A stretch of DNA of 64,000 nucleotides from the NCBI GenBank assembly GCA_009103225.1, contig RHPI01002090.1:675375-739374 (forward strand), written 5' to 3'. This document shows, one piece after another, positions 15,853-28,399 of this stretch. Numbering within the stretch: the first letter of the stretch is position 1; each line of letters starts with the position of its first letter. The position numbers and the translations under genes are program-made. Source of the stretch: Chlorokybus atmophyticus (Eukaryota > Streptophyta > Chlorokybophyceae > Chlorokybales > Chlorokybaceae). The notes beneath the pieces were generated by a model, which worked only from the letters and a program-made list of their open reading frames with translations, was not told the origin of the DNA and did not search any database.

Positions 15853-16984
15853 CACAAATTAGTGTTCCTGCTTGCAAGTGATGTAATGCACGAGTGAAGT
15901 GCCACATGTGCGCAAATGGAAATGGAGGACCAGAGTGGTCTTCAGCTTGCTAAGCAAGCAAAACTATCGACACAGCACTTGGATGCAAACTACAATCACC
16001 TGATTCAACATCTCATAAGTTTGGCACTACGTTGGGCAGACGTGAAGGCAGAGCATTGGAGTAGCAAGGCAAAGGGCGCTTCGCATCAGGCAGGACAGTG
16101 CAAGGCAGTGTGCTGAGCAACAGCAGCATTAACAAAGATCAAGTGTCCAGCAAGAGCACCCTACGTGCACCAGTCACTTGTGTTTTGCCTTGGGTGCCTA
16201 GGCCCGGTCACATGGAGTGGTTCAGAGTGCAGTAACGGTGCCAATGATGGCAAGACTTGTTGTACTCAGTCTCACTACTCTGATGAGAGCAAGTCCACAA
16301 TGGTCGCCAATTTGCATGCTGTCTGCGTGACCAAAAGCGCCAACAACTAACCAACGCCCATGTGGGCAGGTGATTACCAACTGCATATTGACTGCTGCAT
16401 GTCTAACGGGGTAGAGGCAGTAGATTAGTGTGCTAGTAGTTGCCCGGTGGTTAACTATGTCATTTGTACGACACCTTGCATGTCTTGCTGCGTGCTGACT
16501 GGACTACACGTTGTGCATGCGCATGCATGTCCTGCATTTGATGTAAACCCGTACAGCAGGAAAGATGCGTACTGTGCAGGGTGTACAGCAAAACAAGCAT
16601 CCACACTCACTTCATTGCAGACACCCTCTTCCAGGTGTAACCAGTCATTAAAACCGCTGCTAAAACCGCTGATTAGACAACCTCAGATAAAGCGCTGAAA
16701 GGCAACCAAACTGTACAACAACTATGTACATGAACTATGTACGTTATGCTACTTATGTTACACGCGACTTAGTACCAGATACTAAGCTTAACACAGGCTG
16801 CACGTACAGTGCGATGGATATGTACAAAGCATGTGAAATTACGCGGGGGGATCGGGATCAAAACCAGAACTGTCATATCCATGTGTGTTGCGCGGACAAC
16901 CGTAACAGGTTGCAGCATGGAGCAAGAGACGCCGTTGCTCCTTCGGCTGGATGTACATTGAAATCTGCATGCAGCGCAGCATAG
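15853..16984. other. Convergent intergenic region
   Basis: Lies between the 3' ends of the FtsHi gene (+) and the F-box gene (-), so both 3' UTRs should be here. Open frames such as 15916-16116 and 16447-16698 are short and show no recognisable domain. Confidence 0.6.
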
Positions 16985-19071
16985 TCAGAAAGCTTTCGAA
17001 ACAGGCACGCAGCAGTTGCAATCTGCAGCCAGCGTACCGAGCATAATGAGCTGGCCAGATCGCAGAGACACGGCAAGGCGGGGCCCCAGGAAATGAAGCG
17101 CAGCAGCTTCATCTCTGCCAGCACCGAGACCAAGCTGGAATAGAGGCCGCCACATCCGCGCTTCGAACACCGTTACAGCTCCACCTGAGGTTGCTGCCAC
17201 CTTGTAGCCGTCCGCATGAAGCGCTGTGACCTGAACCATCCAACAACAAATCGACCGTCACCTCTACGCAAAACAAACACACGTGACCGCCTTATGGTAA
17301 GCTTCGTCACCTCGTCAAGGCCACAAGAACCAAACCACAGTCTTAAGTGTAAAGTACCTGCGCAGAGGTTCCTCCACTGCCTATGCGCCCTGTCCCGCAC
17401 TTGAGCAGCGCTACGCGCACCTGTGAGTGCAAGTTGCTGAGCGTCTCGGATTAAGCATTAAGCAGCAGCAAGTCACAGACCACACATGGTAGCCCACATG
17501 AGTACCTGTGAGTTGGCATCCCATGCGAATGCCGCGTTGGGGTGGCCGTTGCCCGAATTGTTGTGCTTGTACGCAGCCAACACGACACCCAAGTCCTCAG
17601 CCTACATGCAACGAGTCAGTATCAGTCGCACTGTTGCGTGTGTATGTCAGTTGACTCGACTCACCTCCGCAACCTGCGCCAGAGGGCAATCGCAACTGCC
17701 AATGAAGTGCCGAATCTCCATATCAGCGTTGACATCGTACATCTTTATCAGACCTCCACCAGTGCCGGCGGCCACGCATTGGCCACCTCGCGCACTGCAT
17801 GCACACACAACGCCTCCGCGCCCAACCCACCAACTGCACGACATGCAGTCTTGAGCCAATGCATACAAACACTAACACCCATCACCCAACTTACCACGAG
17901 ACAACTCACCCGCCAGCGATGATGGCACCAGTGGCGGGACACGCGACGGATAAGAAACCGTCACGCGTGCCAGCGGCAACCAGCGGAGGCCGGTCATGGC
18001 CGCGCGTGAGCATCGCCATCGCCTCAACGTGGCCGAGCGCGTTGCACCACGCCAAGTGCTTGCCGTCAGCCACGAGGGAGAACGCGCTCACGACACCCGT
18101 GCTCGTGCCGTAGGCCACGTACGCTCCATCTGCAATACGTGTCAGTCGTGTGAGTTTGTGACTGCGTGCATGCAAGGGTGAGTGTCCTTTCCACCTTCTG
18201 AGATGGCACCAGCTGTCGCGCAGATGTCGTTGAGGTGAAATGCAGTCCAGCGGTGGCGACTGGTAGCGGCGTCTGCAATGTGACACCCGTTGCGCGCTGT
18301 CACGATAACCGCTCTGCGCCCACCATCTGTCAACCTCATCGCAAGGGGTTTACCTGTGTGCGCACCACACAGTCAACCTTCCGTGACAGCTACAAATACA
18401 GAACACAGCAGTTACCAAAGAGGGAATTGGTAACACCTGCAATGCAACATCCCAACCTAGCAAGTGGTTTGTGGAGTCACTGAGCTGCGTGGTACAGTTG
18501 TTGATACTGTTGCTGTTGTGTGAGCAGCAGAGCCAAGCACGGCCAGTCCGCCACGCCTTCGCTGCAGCGTATCTCGAAGGCGGGGGCAAAGCGTCGCTAC
18601 CACTACTCATCTCGGCAGCAGAGACCATTCTGCAGGCCGCCAGGTGCCTCCCCCACAGCTTGTCCTGCCCGACCACCACATCTAGCCACTCCCTGTACGT
18701 GCGTGACCTTATCTTTTGTTGTGTTGCCTTGCATGATGCGAATGCTGTCGCAACACTACAGAGGCATGCACGCTTGGCAGTCATCCTGAACAGCAAGCAC
18801 TCAACCAACTGCTGTCTGCCTGCTCCGCTGTAGCTGTCATACCAGGCCGTGGCACAACTGCCTTCACACGCAGCAGTCACCCACTAACCCTGCTTCTACT
18901 ACTCGCAGCAACAGCATGCATCTGCAAGACCGTCAGCATCAACAAGAGCACCATGCTCCGAGCATGCCTGCAGACACATGCGGCTCTGGCGAGGTCCTCC
19001 GGGGGGAGGAAGCTGCCCAGGACGCCTTCCAGCATGTCGCGCCCCAGGCAGTCCACCGTCGCCTGCCCCAT
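16985..19071 (-). CDS. F-box protein with WD40-like repeats
   Basis: Minus-strand exons: 18968-19071, about 18505-18692, 18195-18353, 18129 down to 17910, 17665-17794, 17506-17601, 17358-17420 and 16985-17230. Seen: an N-terminal F-box (DMLEGVLGSFLPPEDLARAA, then CREWLDVVVGQDKLWGRHL once exons 1 and 2 are joined), followed by repeated segments ending in patterns like GAYVAYGTSTGVV, CVAAGTGGGLIKMYD and YKVAATSGGAVTVFE, which look like diverged WD40 blades. Known: F-box/WD40 proteins are substrate adaptors of SCF ubiquitin ligases. Inferred: an SCF adaptor of unknown target. The exon 1/2 join uses a GC donor (18967-18966). The 3' end of exon 2 is uncertain. Met 19137 is an alternative start. 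Confidence 0.75.
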
Positions 19072-19272
19072 GCCTCTCCCTGTGTGTCCCGCCGCCGTCT
19101 CCTCCTGTACCGGCAGAGCCAAAGTGACCCATCCCATTACTTACGCGCACCTGCCACGTGGACGGACTGTACAGGATGGGACTGCATTCGGGAGTAAAGA
19201 CTGGGCTCAGGACTGTGCTCCAAGGACCGCCTTGTGGTTGTTTGGCGATGTTTGGGACTTGTTGTGGTCGCC
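19072..19272. promoter_or_regulatory. Divergent promoter region
   Basis: About 200 bp between the chosen starts of the F-box gene (-) and the LptB-like gene (+), or 135 bp if the F-box Met at 19137 is used. No clear core element is seen. Confidence 0.45.
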
Positions 19273-20742
19273 ATGGCGCTAGCGGCGGCGGCGGTGCCGT
19301 CTGTCTCGTCCTCCTCGTGGGCGCTGGAGGCGTCGTCTTCGGCGCCTGCCAATGAGAAGCACGGTGAGAGACCGTCGTGGCGAGTGGCGGTGGCGGCTGG
19401 GGAGGCTGTGGGGCTTCTGGGGCCCAATGGCGCGGGCAAGTCCACCCTCTTCAAGGTGAGGTAAGCCGGTTGAGTGGTGAAAGTAATGTTGATGCATGTC
19501 ACGCATGGCACATTATATATATATAAGACGAGTGAAGCTGACTACCTCATGTGTATGAATCAACTCCTGAGCTAACTGATTCAGAGTTTGTGATTAATGG
19601 TAGTGACAAGCAACTCCTGCCTGAATTAGCTCAGGTGTTGCTGGATAATGCCAGTCAGGTGCTTCCTGACTGAAGCTTACAGGAAGATCGCTATATGAGT
19701 ACAGCCCAAATGATGCTTCAGGAAGCAACTCTGACAATTCATCACGCTGCGCAGTCAAAAAGACACCCCTTTGCCGCACTTCCTTCTCCCTGGCTAAGCC
19801 GCTTTGTGATCGTGAGTCATGTTGTCTTGCAGGCGTTGGCAGGGGTGAGCCGCAGGATAGCGGTGGGCTCCGTGCTGGTTGGCGGAGTGGACGTGAGCAG
19901 CTTACCGCCTCATCTGCGAGCAAGAAAGGGCCTCCTGTACCTGCCCCAAGACTCGTCTATCTTCCGCAACCTTTCGGTCGCGGTTAGCATGATGTCTCTC
20001 CCTTTCACAATTTATTGCAAGGAGGTTCTAGAGCACAGCCAACTGTCGGGGGGGGCTAGGTTGCTTGCTGATGCGAAAGGCTCGCGGCTTCTCTCTTGCA
20101 AGCTTCTGACCATTTTGTCCTGTGTCGTAGGACAATCTTAGACTTGTGCTGGAGCAGAGAGGAGGGCAGAGTGACGTGCAAAGGGAGGAACGCATTGCAC
20201 AGCTTCTCAGGGAGTTTGACCTAACACACGTTGCACGAACCAAGGCGATCAACCTGTCGGGTGGAGAGCGGAGGCGCACGGTACGCAGATAAGCAGATAT
20301 CAGCATCTGCAGCACTGTGTGCACAATGTACATATTGTGACTGTGATCAGGAACTTGCAAGGGCGCTGGCCGCAGGCGGTGTGGGTGTCGAGAGCGACAT
20401 GCAAGTATCAGCGCGCGTGCTGCTTGTTGACGAACCGTTTGCTGGGGTAGGTTTACCTTTTTGCGCTTTCCTTTGATCTTAGACACAATTGCTTGCTTTG
20501 TTGGACAGGTGGACCCAATCGGCGTCGGAGAAATGCAGAGCATGCTTAGGAGGCTGTGCGAGGTGTACAATCTCGGGATTCTCATTACTGACCATTCTGT
20601 TGCAAGTACACTGGCGCTGTGTGATCGCGCATACTTGCTGCACAAAGGAGAGATTATGGCAGAAGGCACACCTGATGAGCTGTTGCAGAACGACTATGCC
20701 AGAACACACTACCTAGGCCCATCCTTCGTGGGAGCATCTTGA
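19273..20742 (+). CDS. LptB-like ABC transporter ATPase, probably plastid-targeted
   Basis: Five exons, 19273-19455, 19833-19982, 20131-20280, 20351-20446 and 20509-20742, all in phase 0; 270 aa. Seen: a Ser/Ala-rich N-terminus suggestive of a transit peptide, Walker A GPNGAGKST at the end of exon 1, the Q-loop region YLPQDSSIFR, the signature LSGGERRR, Walker B VLLVDEPFAGVD, the switch His in ILITDHSV, and a C-terminal YLGPSF. The SSIFRNLSV, DEPFAGVDP and C-terminal YLG.SF patterns are typical of bacterial LptB, the ATPase of the lipopolysaccharide export machine. Known: ABC ATPases of this type work with separate membrane subunits. Inferred: a lipid transfer role at the chloroplast envelope. 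No transport partner is nearby. It converges with the kinase-PP2C gene, 210 bp between stops. Confidence 0.9.
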
Positions 20743-20952
20743 TGAGTGGGCTTTTTGTTGCATGCCTTGCAGGCAACTGCAAGCAGTCATAGCAGCACAG
20801 CACCAGCTGAGCTTTATTCAAGTTTACTCTCGCAGCTGCAACTTGCATTCATAGCTATATGCAGTTACCAGCATTGCATCCTGTGTACGACATGGCGAAT
20901 GAACACTTCCTACAAAGGCAATATGGCTAATGAGTACCGTGATGCAATGTAC

Positions 20953-23877
20953 CTAGTACACGCGCTCAACCGTTGACACTGGTGTCAAGAACACTACAAT
21001 GATGGTAATGTTGTCCTCAGAGTCCCTCAAGCCAGCTTCTGCCGCAAGGCGCTTGCCAGCAAGATGCGGGTCTTTCACTGTGTCCTTCACATAGTTGACG
21101 GCTTCTTCATTGCTGACCACATCCCATAGGCCGTCACTGGCGAGAATTAAGAACTGCACAAGTAGGATGTTGGTAGGTTTTACTGAAAACTTGTGTTGCG
21201 CGGCAAAACGCACTGGGTCAACACAGGCTGACACTGTGCCACGTGCAAGCGTCCTACCTCATCTTGTGGGGTGAGCTTGTGCGTGGTCACTTCCGGCTCA
21301 GCTGTCACTGCTGGTTTCAAATCGTCATCCCCAATAGAGCGCGAAACCTAGCATCAGCAACGTGTAAGCTCTTCCACAACACAAAACTTCTTGTGTCCGT
21401 GTACATTGCTGCGTGTAATGGCAGAATTCCTATACCTGCAGAGCAGCTGCACCAACACGCCAAGTGTCTACTCTCCACTCAACAGTGCTCCCAGCTGAGA
21501 CGACTCGTGCCTGCAAGCATGCGTTCATTACAAGGTGCATAGACGCGGAGGTCATATGCAATGGGTGCTTTAGTGCATGACCACGTACCCGCTCCTGCTC
21601 ATCTGCAACAGTATGGTCTCTAGTGAGCTGAACCGCCTTTCCGGCACGACTGACAACAGCTCGGCAATCACCGGCGTTTGCCAGTACAAGCTGGTCCTCC
21701 CACAGCAAGCCTGCAAGGGCTGTGCAGCCTGGGTGCCATCTTTGGCCATTCTTCATCTGTGTTCGCCTGATTGCTGCTTCCGCGCAGAACGCAGCGTCCA
21801 GCTCCACAAATGCTCGGCTAAGCACTTCCTCAGGCCTGGTGAAGTTCAACAGGGTCACAACCTGGACACCACGTACACCGTAACAGGGTACCTCCATAGA
21901 CTTAACTTTTACCTATAATTGCAAAGCAGAGCTGGTAGCCGTGCAGGCAAGGCATGTGAAGCATACTCTGCTGCTTCAAAACCTCTGTGACCATCAAAGA
22001 TACCAAGCAAGGTGAGGCCACTGACGCCACCGATGCCGCGTGCGAGACAGTGCCTGTCCTCCATTTTTTCTCTTGCTCCACTTGAAGCAAATACACCCAC
22101 CGCAATGACAGGCCTGTGTGCAACCTCGAGTTACAACACAACCGCACCTAGCATATGCGCACGAGCATCACAATGTAGTCTGGACAGTATGTTAGGAGTA
22201 ACAAATTGTCGACGGTCGAAGCATATACCTGTACAAAATCACATCCTTGTTGCTCCACTGAGGCTTCTCCCCAATTGGACCAGCCTGCGCGTGCGACACA
22301 GCTCGGTCGGCCCATGAGGCTGCCTCTTCGTCCTGCTGTGGCGTGGCAGCGACATCATCCTCATGACGTTCTGATGTCAACTCTTCAGGCAAAGTGCGCA
22401 AGATGTCCTGCATTGCTTTGACAACGGCAGCTGCGGAGGGGCGAGCAGCAGGGTCTTGCTGCCAGCAAGCAGTTAGCAAGTCCTTAAACTGCTGGGGTAC
22501 GTGTGGGTCGGTTGGTGGACGCAGACCGTGAGAGGCAATGGCCTCCGCTAACGCCTGCTCAGTGTAGTCCATCTCCAGTACGGTGTGTATCTGCACTTGC
22601 GTGGTGAGGTCGGTGAACGGCAAGACCTGAGTGCATGTTTCATTTGCGGTGATGGCCCACGAGTACACATCCGAAGCAGGAGAGTGGGGATGCTTCTTGA
22701 GCACTTCTGGTGCAAGGTAGCGCATCGTGCCGACCATGTGGTCCTTCTGGAATCCACCAGTGGGTTTACCTCGGCCAACCCATACTCGAGCACCGGTCTC
22801 GGTGTAGCCGCCGGCTGCAAGTGTTGCAGACTCTTCTGCCAGCCCAAAGTCCGTTATAACAGCTGCGCCATCAGCGGACAACAGAACATTGGCCGGCTTC
22901 ACATCGCGATGGACAACGCCCTGCAGTGCAACATCAGACTTGTTCTAGCCCATTCAAAGGCGAGCCGCAGCCAGAAAGACTGTATGAAGTTATGACAAGC
23001 AGCACCAGTTTCAACGAGGCATACGTACACATTATTTCTGACCGCACAATGCAGGCACTTGCTCAGTGTGCTCAACACGACTGCTCCATGACTGCTATCA
23101 TCATGAACGCTACTGGCAACTGTGGTGTTCCGAACATTAGCCATCTGCTAGAGTAAAGTGTGTCGTGGGTGCATTCAATGTACATTGATCTTGGATTTAC
23201 ATGACACTTAACACGTTGTATGTTCCAAGGACGCTCACATTGAGTTGTGGGCATAATTGCAGAAACATAAATGCAGTGAGAACGCATTCGCAGGTCAACA
23301 CTGCTAGCCTGCTGTTGTGAATCATGTTCGGCACCTTTTCGTGCAGGTAACAAAGACCTCGAGCAAGATCGGCAGCAAGGTGCAGAGCTCGAACAAACGA
23401 CATGCGATGGGCTCCCGGTGCATGAAGGCGCGCATGCAACGAGCCCCTTGGATGGAGCGGGAGCGCCAGGGCGTAGTCTGGGGGGTGAGCGCGGGCGGCA
23501 ACCAAGGGGGCAATGTGAGGCGGTGACGGCCCTAGCAGCTCCAGCAGCCTGATCTCTTTGTGGAAGCGGGTCATGTCGTCAGCCGTGCGTAGAAATGGGC
23601 GCTTAATGGCGACGGGCTGGCCATCCCACGCGCCAGACCAGACCACACTCTCGGCCCCTCGGGCGAGCTCTCGGATAGCGCCGACGCCGATCTGCTGCTC
23701 GCTGGCCTGCTGGAAGGCGCCCTTGGGGACGTCCAACCGCACTCGCTCGCTGCGGCAGCAGCCCCTGACGCAAATGCTGATCTGCTGCTGGTCCCGCTTG
23801 TCCGGCGTCTCCTGCTTGCTGACGGCGGCGGGCGCAGGCGTTGAGGCCGGCGTAACAGCCTCCAGCGACGGTGCCAT
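20953..23877 (-). CDS. Protein kinase-PP2C fusion protein
   Basis: Eight exons on the minus strand: 23335-23877, 22229-22920, 21913-22113, 21589-21835, 21436-21510, 21258-21347 and 20953-21153 (seven listed exons are firm; a small one may be missed). Seen: an N-terminal CVRGCC motif; a kinase domain with VAIKRP, catalytic [17 protein letters not shown] and GTMRYLAPE; then a PP2C domain with [39 protein letters not shown] and DNITIIVVF, ending in a conserved PVSTVERVY tail. Known: Arabidopsis At2g40860 has the same kinase-plus-PP2C order and the same tail, so this is very likely the orthologue; its function is poorly known. Both active sites look intact, implying opposing activities in one chain. 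The start was taken at the Met opening MAPSLEAV (23877); an upstream Met lies at about 23943. Confidence 0.92.
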
Positions 23878-26160
23878 GGCGGACGCCCTTGATGCCGCCG
23901 GCCTCGACCAGTGTACACCACTCGCCGCTACCACGAACACCACGCTCAGCGCCTGCTCGCTCGGTCGCGGCGTGCCAGCGTGTCACGCACCAGGTTGGTC
24001 GGGCTGATCGAAATTGAAATGCTCACCCCGTTCATTGCATTGCCATGCAATCATCATTGACACGCTGGCAGCGACGGACCCGTTGGGGTATTTTTTTCTT
24101 TTTTTTTCGTTCATTTGATGCTCACAGCAAGTAAGGGTAGGTCCATGCGTTGATTATTAGGCAGGCAGGCACTCAAGCAAGGTGTATGTTATTTTCCGTT
24201 TCTGGCCATTTGTGTCATACATCTGGGAACGAGTAGTATTTGCCACTACGTTATGACCTTCCATGGTTGAATGATGGATTCTTAATGTTATGTTACACTA
24301 GCTGCGGAGGACTACGTGATGACGATTGTCCTCTTTTGCAAGTATAATATGCTTTGTTGTGAGCATCAGTATCATGTGTGCACATGTTCAACGTATTTGG
24401 TATTTTGCAGCTATGCTGGTTTGCAACATGTGCTCAAGCACAATTGCACATGATGTGCACAATTGCACATGATGTGCATAAAATATCCACTTATCTTTCA
24501 ACATGCCTTATAAATGGGGGCATATACACAATCACAAGTTTAATACATATATAACATCAGTCATAATGCCATCGCTATGTTTGCATATTGGCCTCGCGAG
24601 TTTATCTCATTCGATTGACATACACATTGTGAATGGTATGCATACTTGCATGGGTATAGCTTTTAACATGCTTAATGCCATTAAGCATCATCTGCTCATG
24701 AATTGTAGGGCTCCGCCTACCGTACTCTCTCTCTTGCTAATGATAGCTCAACGCGGGTCCAAAGATGTTGAAATTGTATTAATGATGTGAACTTTATTAT
24801 GACAGTTGTGTAAAATTGCAAATGAAAAACAACAATCACATGCTGCATGACTATGATTTTTGAATGAATTAATACATTACCACGCATGACGCTAATAGTG
24901 TAATACTTACAATATGAGCTGATGTACACTTACACTTCAAGTTTATTTTCAACATGATGATGTATTAACAAATGTGTATGGTATAGTAAACAACTAAGTT
25001 TACAAATTACCTTAATCATGAGTTCTGTATTCAAACATCTTGGCGATAGACGAGTAGTGCTGAGTTGCTGTAGTGCTTACTTGAACATATTTAATTCAAG
25101 TATTTGCTGAATCATGTATTTAAACCAAGTATTCAAGCTAAGTGTGGACACGTGTGGAATCTATGCTAATTGCTTTACTAGTTGTATTTTTACGATCGCA
25201 CATAGGTATTCACATACAGACCAACTAACAAATAGTGAACAAGTATCGTTTCCCGCAGCATGCATATTTTGCAAGCAGTTTTTAGTGGAAAAATGAGGGA
25301 AAACAAGCGAGGCGGTCATGTGAGGATGGTTGTGATTTTATCAACAAATCAAAATTGTCATTTGCACAACATTTTCAACATTTTCAACTCGTCAATCAAG
25401 CCAATTCTCACTTTGCGGTGCACTTAAAACCTCATATGTCCATAATCTAGCTTTTAGTCTTCATATCATCAAATGGGCACATGTAACAACATATGTTGTA
25501 TATGTTACTTGCGTAAGCGTCATACAACATGTATATATGTATGTATGTTTATACAATGCCGTGTCATATGGCGATTGCGTTGTATTCAACTTAATGCACT
25601 TTATGTTCATGAGGGTCCGCATTCATGCTGAACGCTGCATTGTTAATTATAAGACTTATCATGCTGCTCGTTATTAATAATAAACCCTTTTCGTCCTTAC
25701 AGTTTGATCAAATGTCTTGACGTTTGCTATATGCATATGTTGCAAAAATTAAACAAAGTATGGATGGCCGTCCAAATGACAACTTCTAACATCGTATGCA
25801 TCATTCAGCACGAGCATGCTATAACGGTTGCACATCCCTTCATCGACTTTATGATTAGACTTATCAACAATACAAAACAAAGGATGCAGACAATTTTTAT
25901 TACAGCATCATGCACGCGGTTTGAGTAGGTGTGACCGAGTATAGAGATATTCCTGGAGCCACAAGAGCACCGTACACAAAGCGATCGTACGTGCTGCCGA
26001 CAGGCATCCACGTGTGCGTGATGCAACGGCCGTGCCCCTGGGTTGAAACGCCAGGCCCATCCCCTCGGGCTTCTCTCCAGCGCCTACTCTCAGGGTCAAA
26101 CAGCTGTCTTCCATTGACGCAAGTGGACTACCGTGGAAGGGGGAGGACCTGGTGACACAG
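23878..26160. other. Intergenic, mostly AT-rich desert
   Basis: From about 24010 to 25930 the DNA is AT-rich with short frames only. An 18-bp near-perfect tandem copy (GCACAATTGCACATGAT unit) lies at about 24439-24476. No gene or RNA recognised. The part just right of 23877 is the likely kinase-PP2C promoter. Confidence 0.65.
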
Positions 26161-26546
26161 CGTCCCGCGGCCGCTTTGCCGCGGCGCCACATCGACGAAG
26201 GGACGGGTTCGACTTACGCTGTTTGTCGCAGATTACGACGTAGTCGTAACTTGTGAGCCGTCACCCAGCAAAAGTGCTCTATCCAACGGTGAGAACCGGG
26301 CCGTGGAGCACAGCGGCGTCTTCGAGTCACGTTGGCTGTCGCGCAGCCAAATACTGTTGTGACTGCACTTTCCCGGCAGCATCTCGAAACACGGAATAGT
26401 GTACGTCAGCTGTCCGCCGCCGCCGCCGCCGCCGCCGCTGCTTCCGCTGTCGCTGACGTCGGTACAGTTGGTGTCGTGGGCGTTGTCTTTGGTGTTCTTA
26501 GTGAGTGAGTTAGCAATCAGCTGGTGTGCGTGGTATTATTCCAACG
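26161..26546 (+). promoter_or_regulatory. PDX1 upstream region with hairpins
   Basis: A GC-rich segment before the PDX1 start. It contains inverted repeats: CCGCGGC/GCCGCGG with a 6-nt loop (about 26164-26183) and TTACGAC/GTCGTAA with a 3-nt loop (26233-26249). A CCG trinucleotide run lies at about 26416-26440. It probably holds the promoter and 5' UTR. Confidence 0.4.
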
Positions 26547-28399
26547 ATGAACGGCAACGGCGCGGCGGCGAACGGCGGAGCAATGCCTCCTTCGGGCAAG
26601 GGCAAGGCCACCCTGGCCGTGAAGGCCGGTCTGGCGCAGATGCTCAAGGGCGGTGTCATTATGGACGTCATCAACGTGGAGCAGGCGCGTATTGCCGAGG
26701 AGGCGGGAGCAGTCGCAGGCAAGCGTGCAGTACAGTTCGTGTAAGATGCGCTCGGTCTTGCTTCCTCGGTGGCTGCTGTTGGTATATGCCGTTGCTGTGA
26801 GGCCGATTCGATGCGATTGCAATACTTGCAAGTTTATAGTCGAGCTTTAACTTCATTAACTGATCAAGGTCTTTGCTTACAGTTATGGCTCTTGAGAGGG
26901 TGCCAGCAGACATCCGGAAGGATGGAGGTGTGGCACGCATGAGCGATCCAGGCATGATTAAGGAGATCAAGGCGGCTGTTACCATCCCCGTCATGGCTAA
27001 GGTGCAGTTGTAGGGACCTTCTCTCCACATCTACACCTTTCTGGCGTTGCTGGCTCCATGCAGTCTGTTTACGACATGAATCAGCCACAACCAAGTGCAA
27101 ACAGCTTGTTCATTTCACGAGCACTTGAAGGTTACTTCACCACGATATGCGTAGTGCAAGATACCATGCTCTGTCAAGCACGTACCAAAGGCGCTGCATG
27201 ATTACTGTGTGCCTCAACTGTTCACAATTGCAATGCAAGACCCTTGTTCAGCAATGCTCTATTCACACTATGCCGCACTCGTTAACTCCTTGTTTGGGTT
27301 CTCCTTAGTTGGGTTTATCGTTGTGTAGTGGTCAGCTGTCGGCAAGCAGCATAACTTGCTGAGCCCTTGTACTTGCAATCATGGTCAATATCTCGTTGTG
27401 CTGAGCGTTTCCATGTATGCTCAGCCTTCCAAAGTTGACCAACATTTGTGCTGCATCCCTATTCCGCTAGACAGTTCAGTTTGTCCTGCGGTCATATGTT
27501 GCAGCAATATGACACAATAAACAATTGTGCCCTCTGTACACAAGTTCACCAACAACTGCTTACCTGCTTGGTTGATTGCACAGGCTCGCATCGGACACTT
27601 CGTGGAAGCCCAAGTTCTGGAGTCGCTAGGCATTGACTACATTGATGAGAGCGAGGTGTTGACGCCCGCAGATGATGTTCACCACATCAATAAGCACGCC
27701 TTCAGCCTCCCATTCGTGTGTGGCTGTCGAGATATTGGCGAAGCACTGCGGCGCATTGGGGAGGGTGCTGCTATGATCCGCACAAAGGTATAGGAAATGC
27801 ACGCGCAGTTGACATTTGGATTTGTACATGTGTCTCTGGTTTGCTGCAACACTGTGTAGACCACCCACTTGGTGTTCGGAGTAGTTGTGGTAACGAGGAG
27901 CATGCATGGCTGGAGTTGATGGTTTACTGTGACGCACTGCTGACTTGCTGTTTAACACGTGCAGGGCGAGGCTGGCACTGGCAACATTGTTGAGGCAGTG
28001 AGGCACGTTAGGGCGGTCCAGGGAGCTATTAGGCAGCTGCAGTGCATGGATGAAGATGAGCTGTACGTCTTTGCTAAGGAGCATCGCGCGCCGCTTGAAC
28101 TGGTGAAGGAGACCAAGAGGCTGGGAAGGCTACCAGTTGTCAACTTCGCAGCTGGAGGTGTGGCCACTCCAGCAGACGCTGCGCTCATGATGCAGATGGG
28201 CTGTGATGGTGTCTTCGTTGGGTCGGGTATCTTCAAGAGTGGTGATCCTATGAAGCGCGCAAAAGCCATTGTGCAGGCCACCACGCACTTCAACGACCCC
28301 AAGGTCATTGCAGAGGTCAGCATCGATTTGGGTGAGCCCATGGTTGGCATTGATCTTCAAGACATGTCCGTGCCAAGGTATGCTGCGCGATCAGAGTGA
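26547..28399 (+). CDS. PDX1: Pyridoxal 5'-phosphate synthase subunit PDX1
   Basis: Four exons: 26547-26718, 26883-27001, 27584-27787 and 27965-28399; about 309 aa, the normal family length. PDX1 condenses ribose 5-phosphate, glyceraldehyde 3-phosphate and ammonia to make vitamin B6, with ammonia supplied by a PDX2 glutaminase. Seen: GGVIMDVIN with the first conserved Asp, [25 protein letters not shown], the Lys-bearing segment at exon 3 end (MIRTKGEAGTGN), [17 protein letters not shown] and FVGSGIFKS, ending in a plant-like ARSE tail. Intron 1 has a GC donor (CAG|GCAAGC), required to keep the AVAVMALER reading. The N-terminus is short and Gly/Asn-rich, with no obvious targeting signal, consistent with a cytosolic enzyme. 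Confidence 0.96.

Noticed and set aside
26190-26300. tRNA-like signals (GGGTTCGACTTA on plus, TTGGATAGAGC on minus)
   Set aside because: The A- and B-box-like words lie on opposite strands, no acceptor stem pairs, and no plausible anticodon arm forms.
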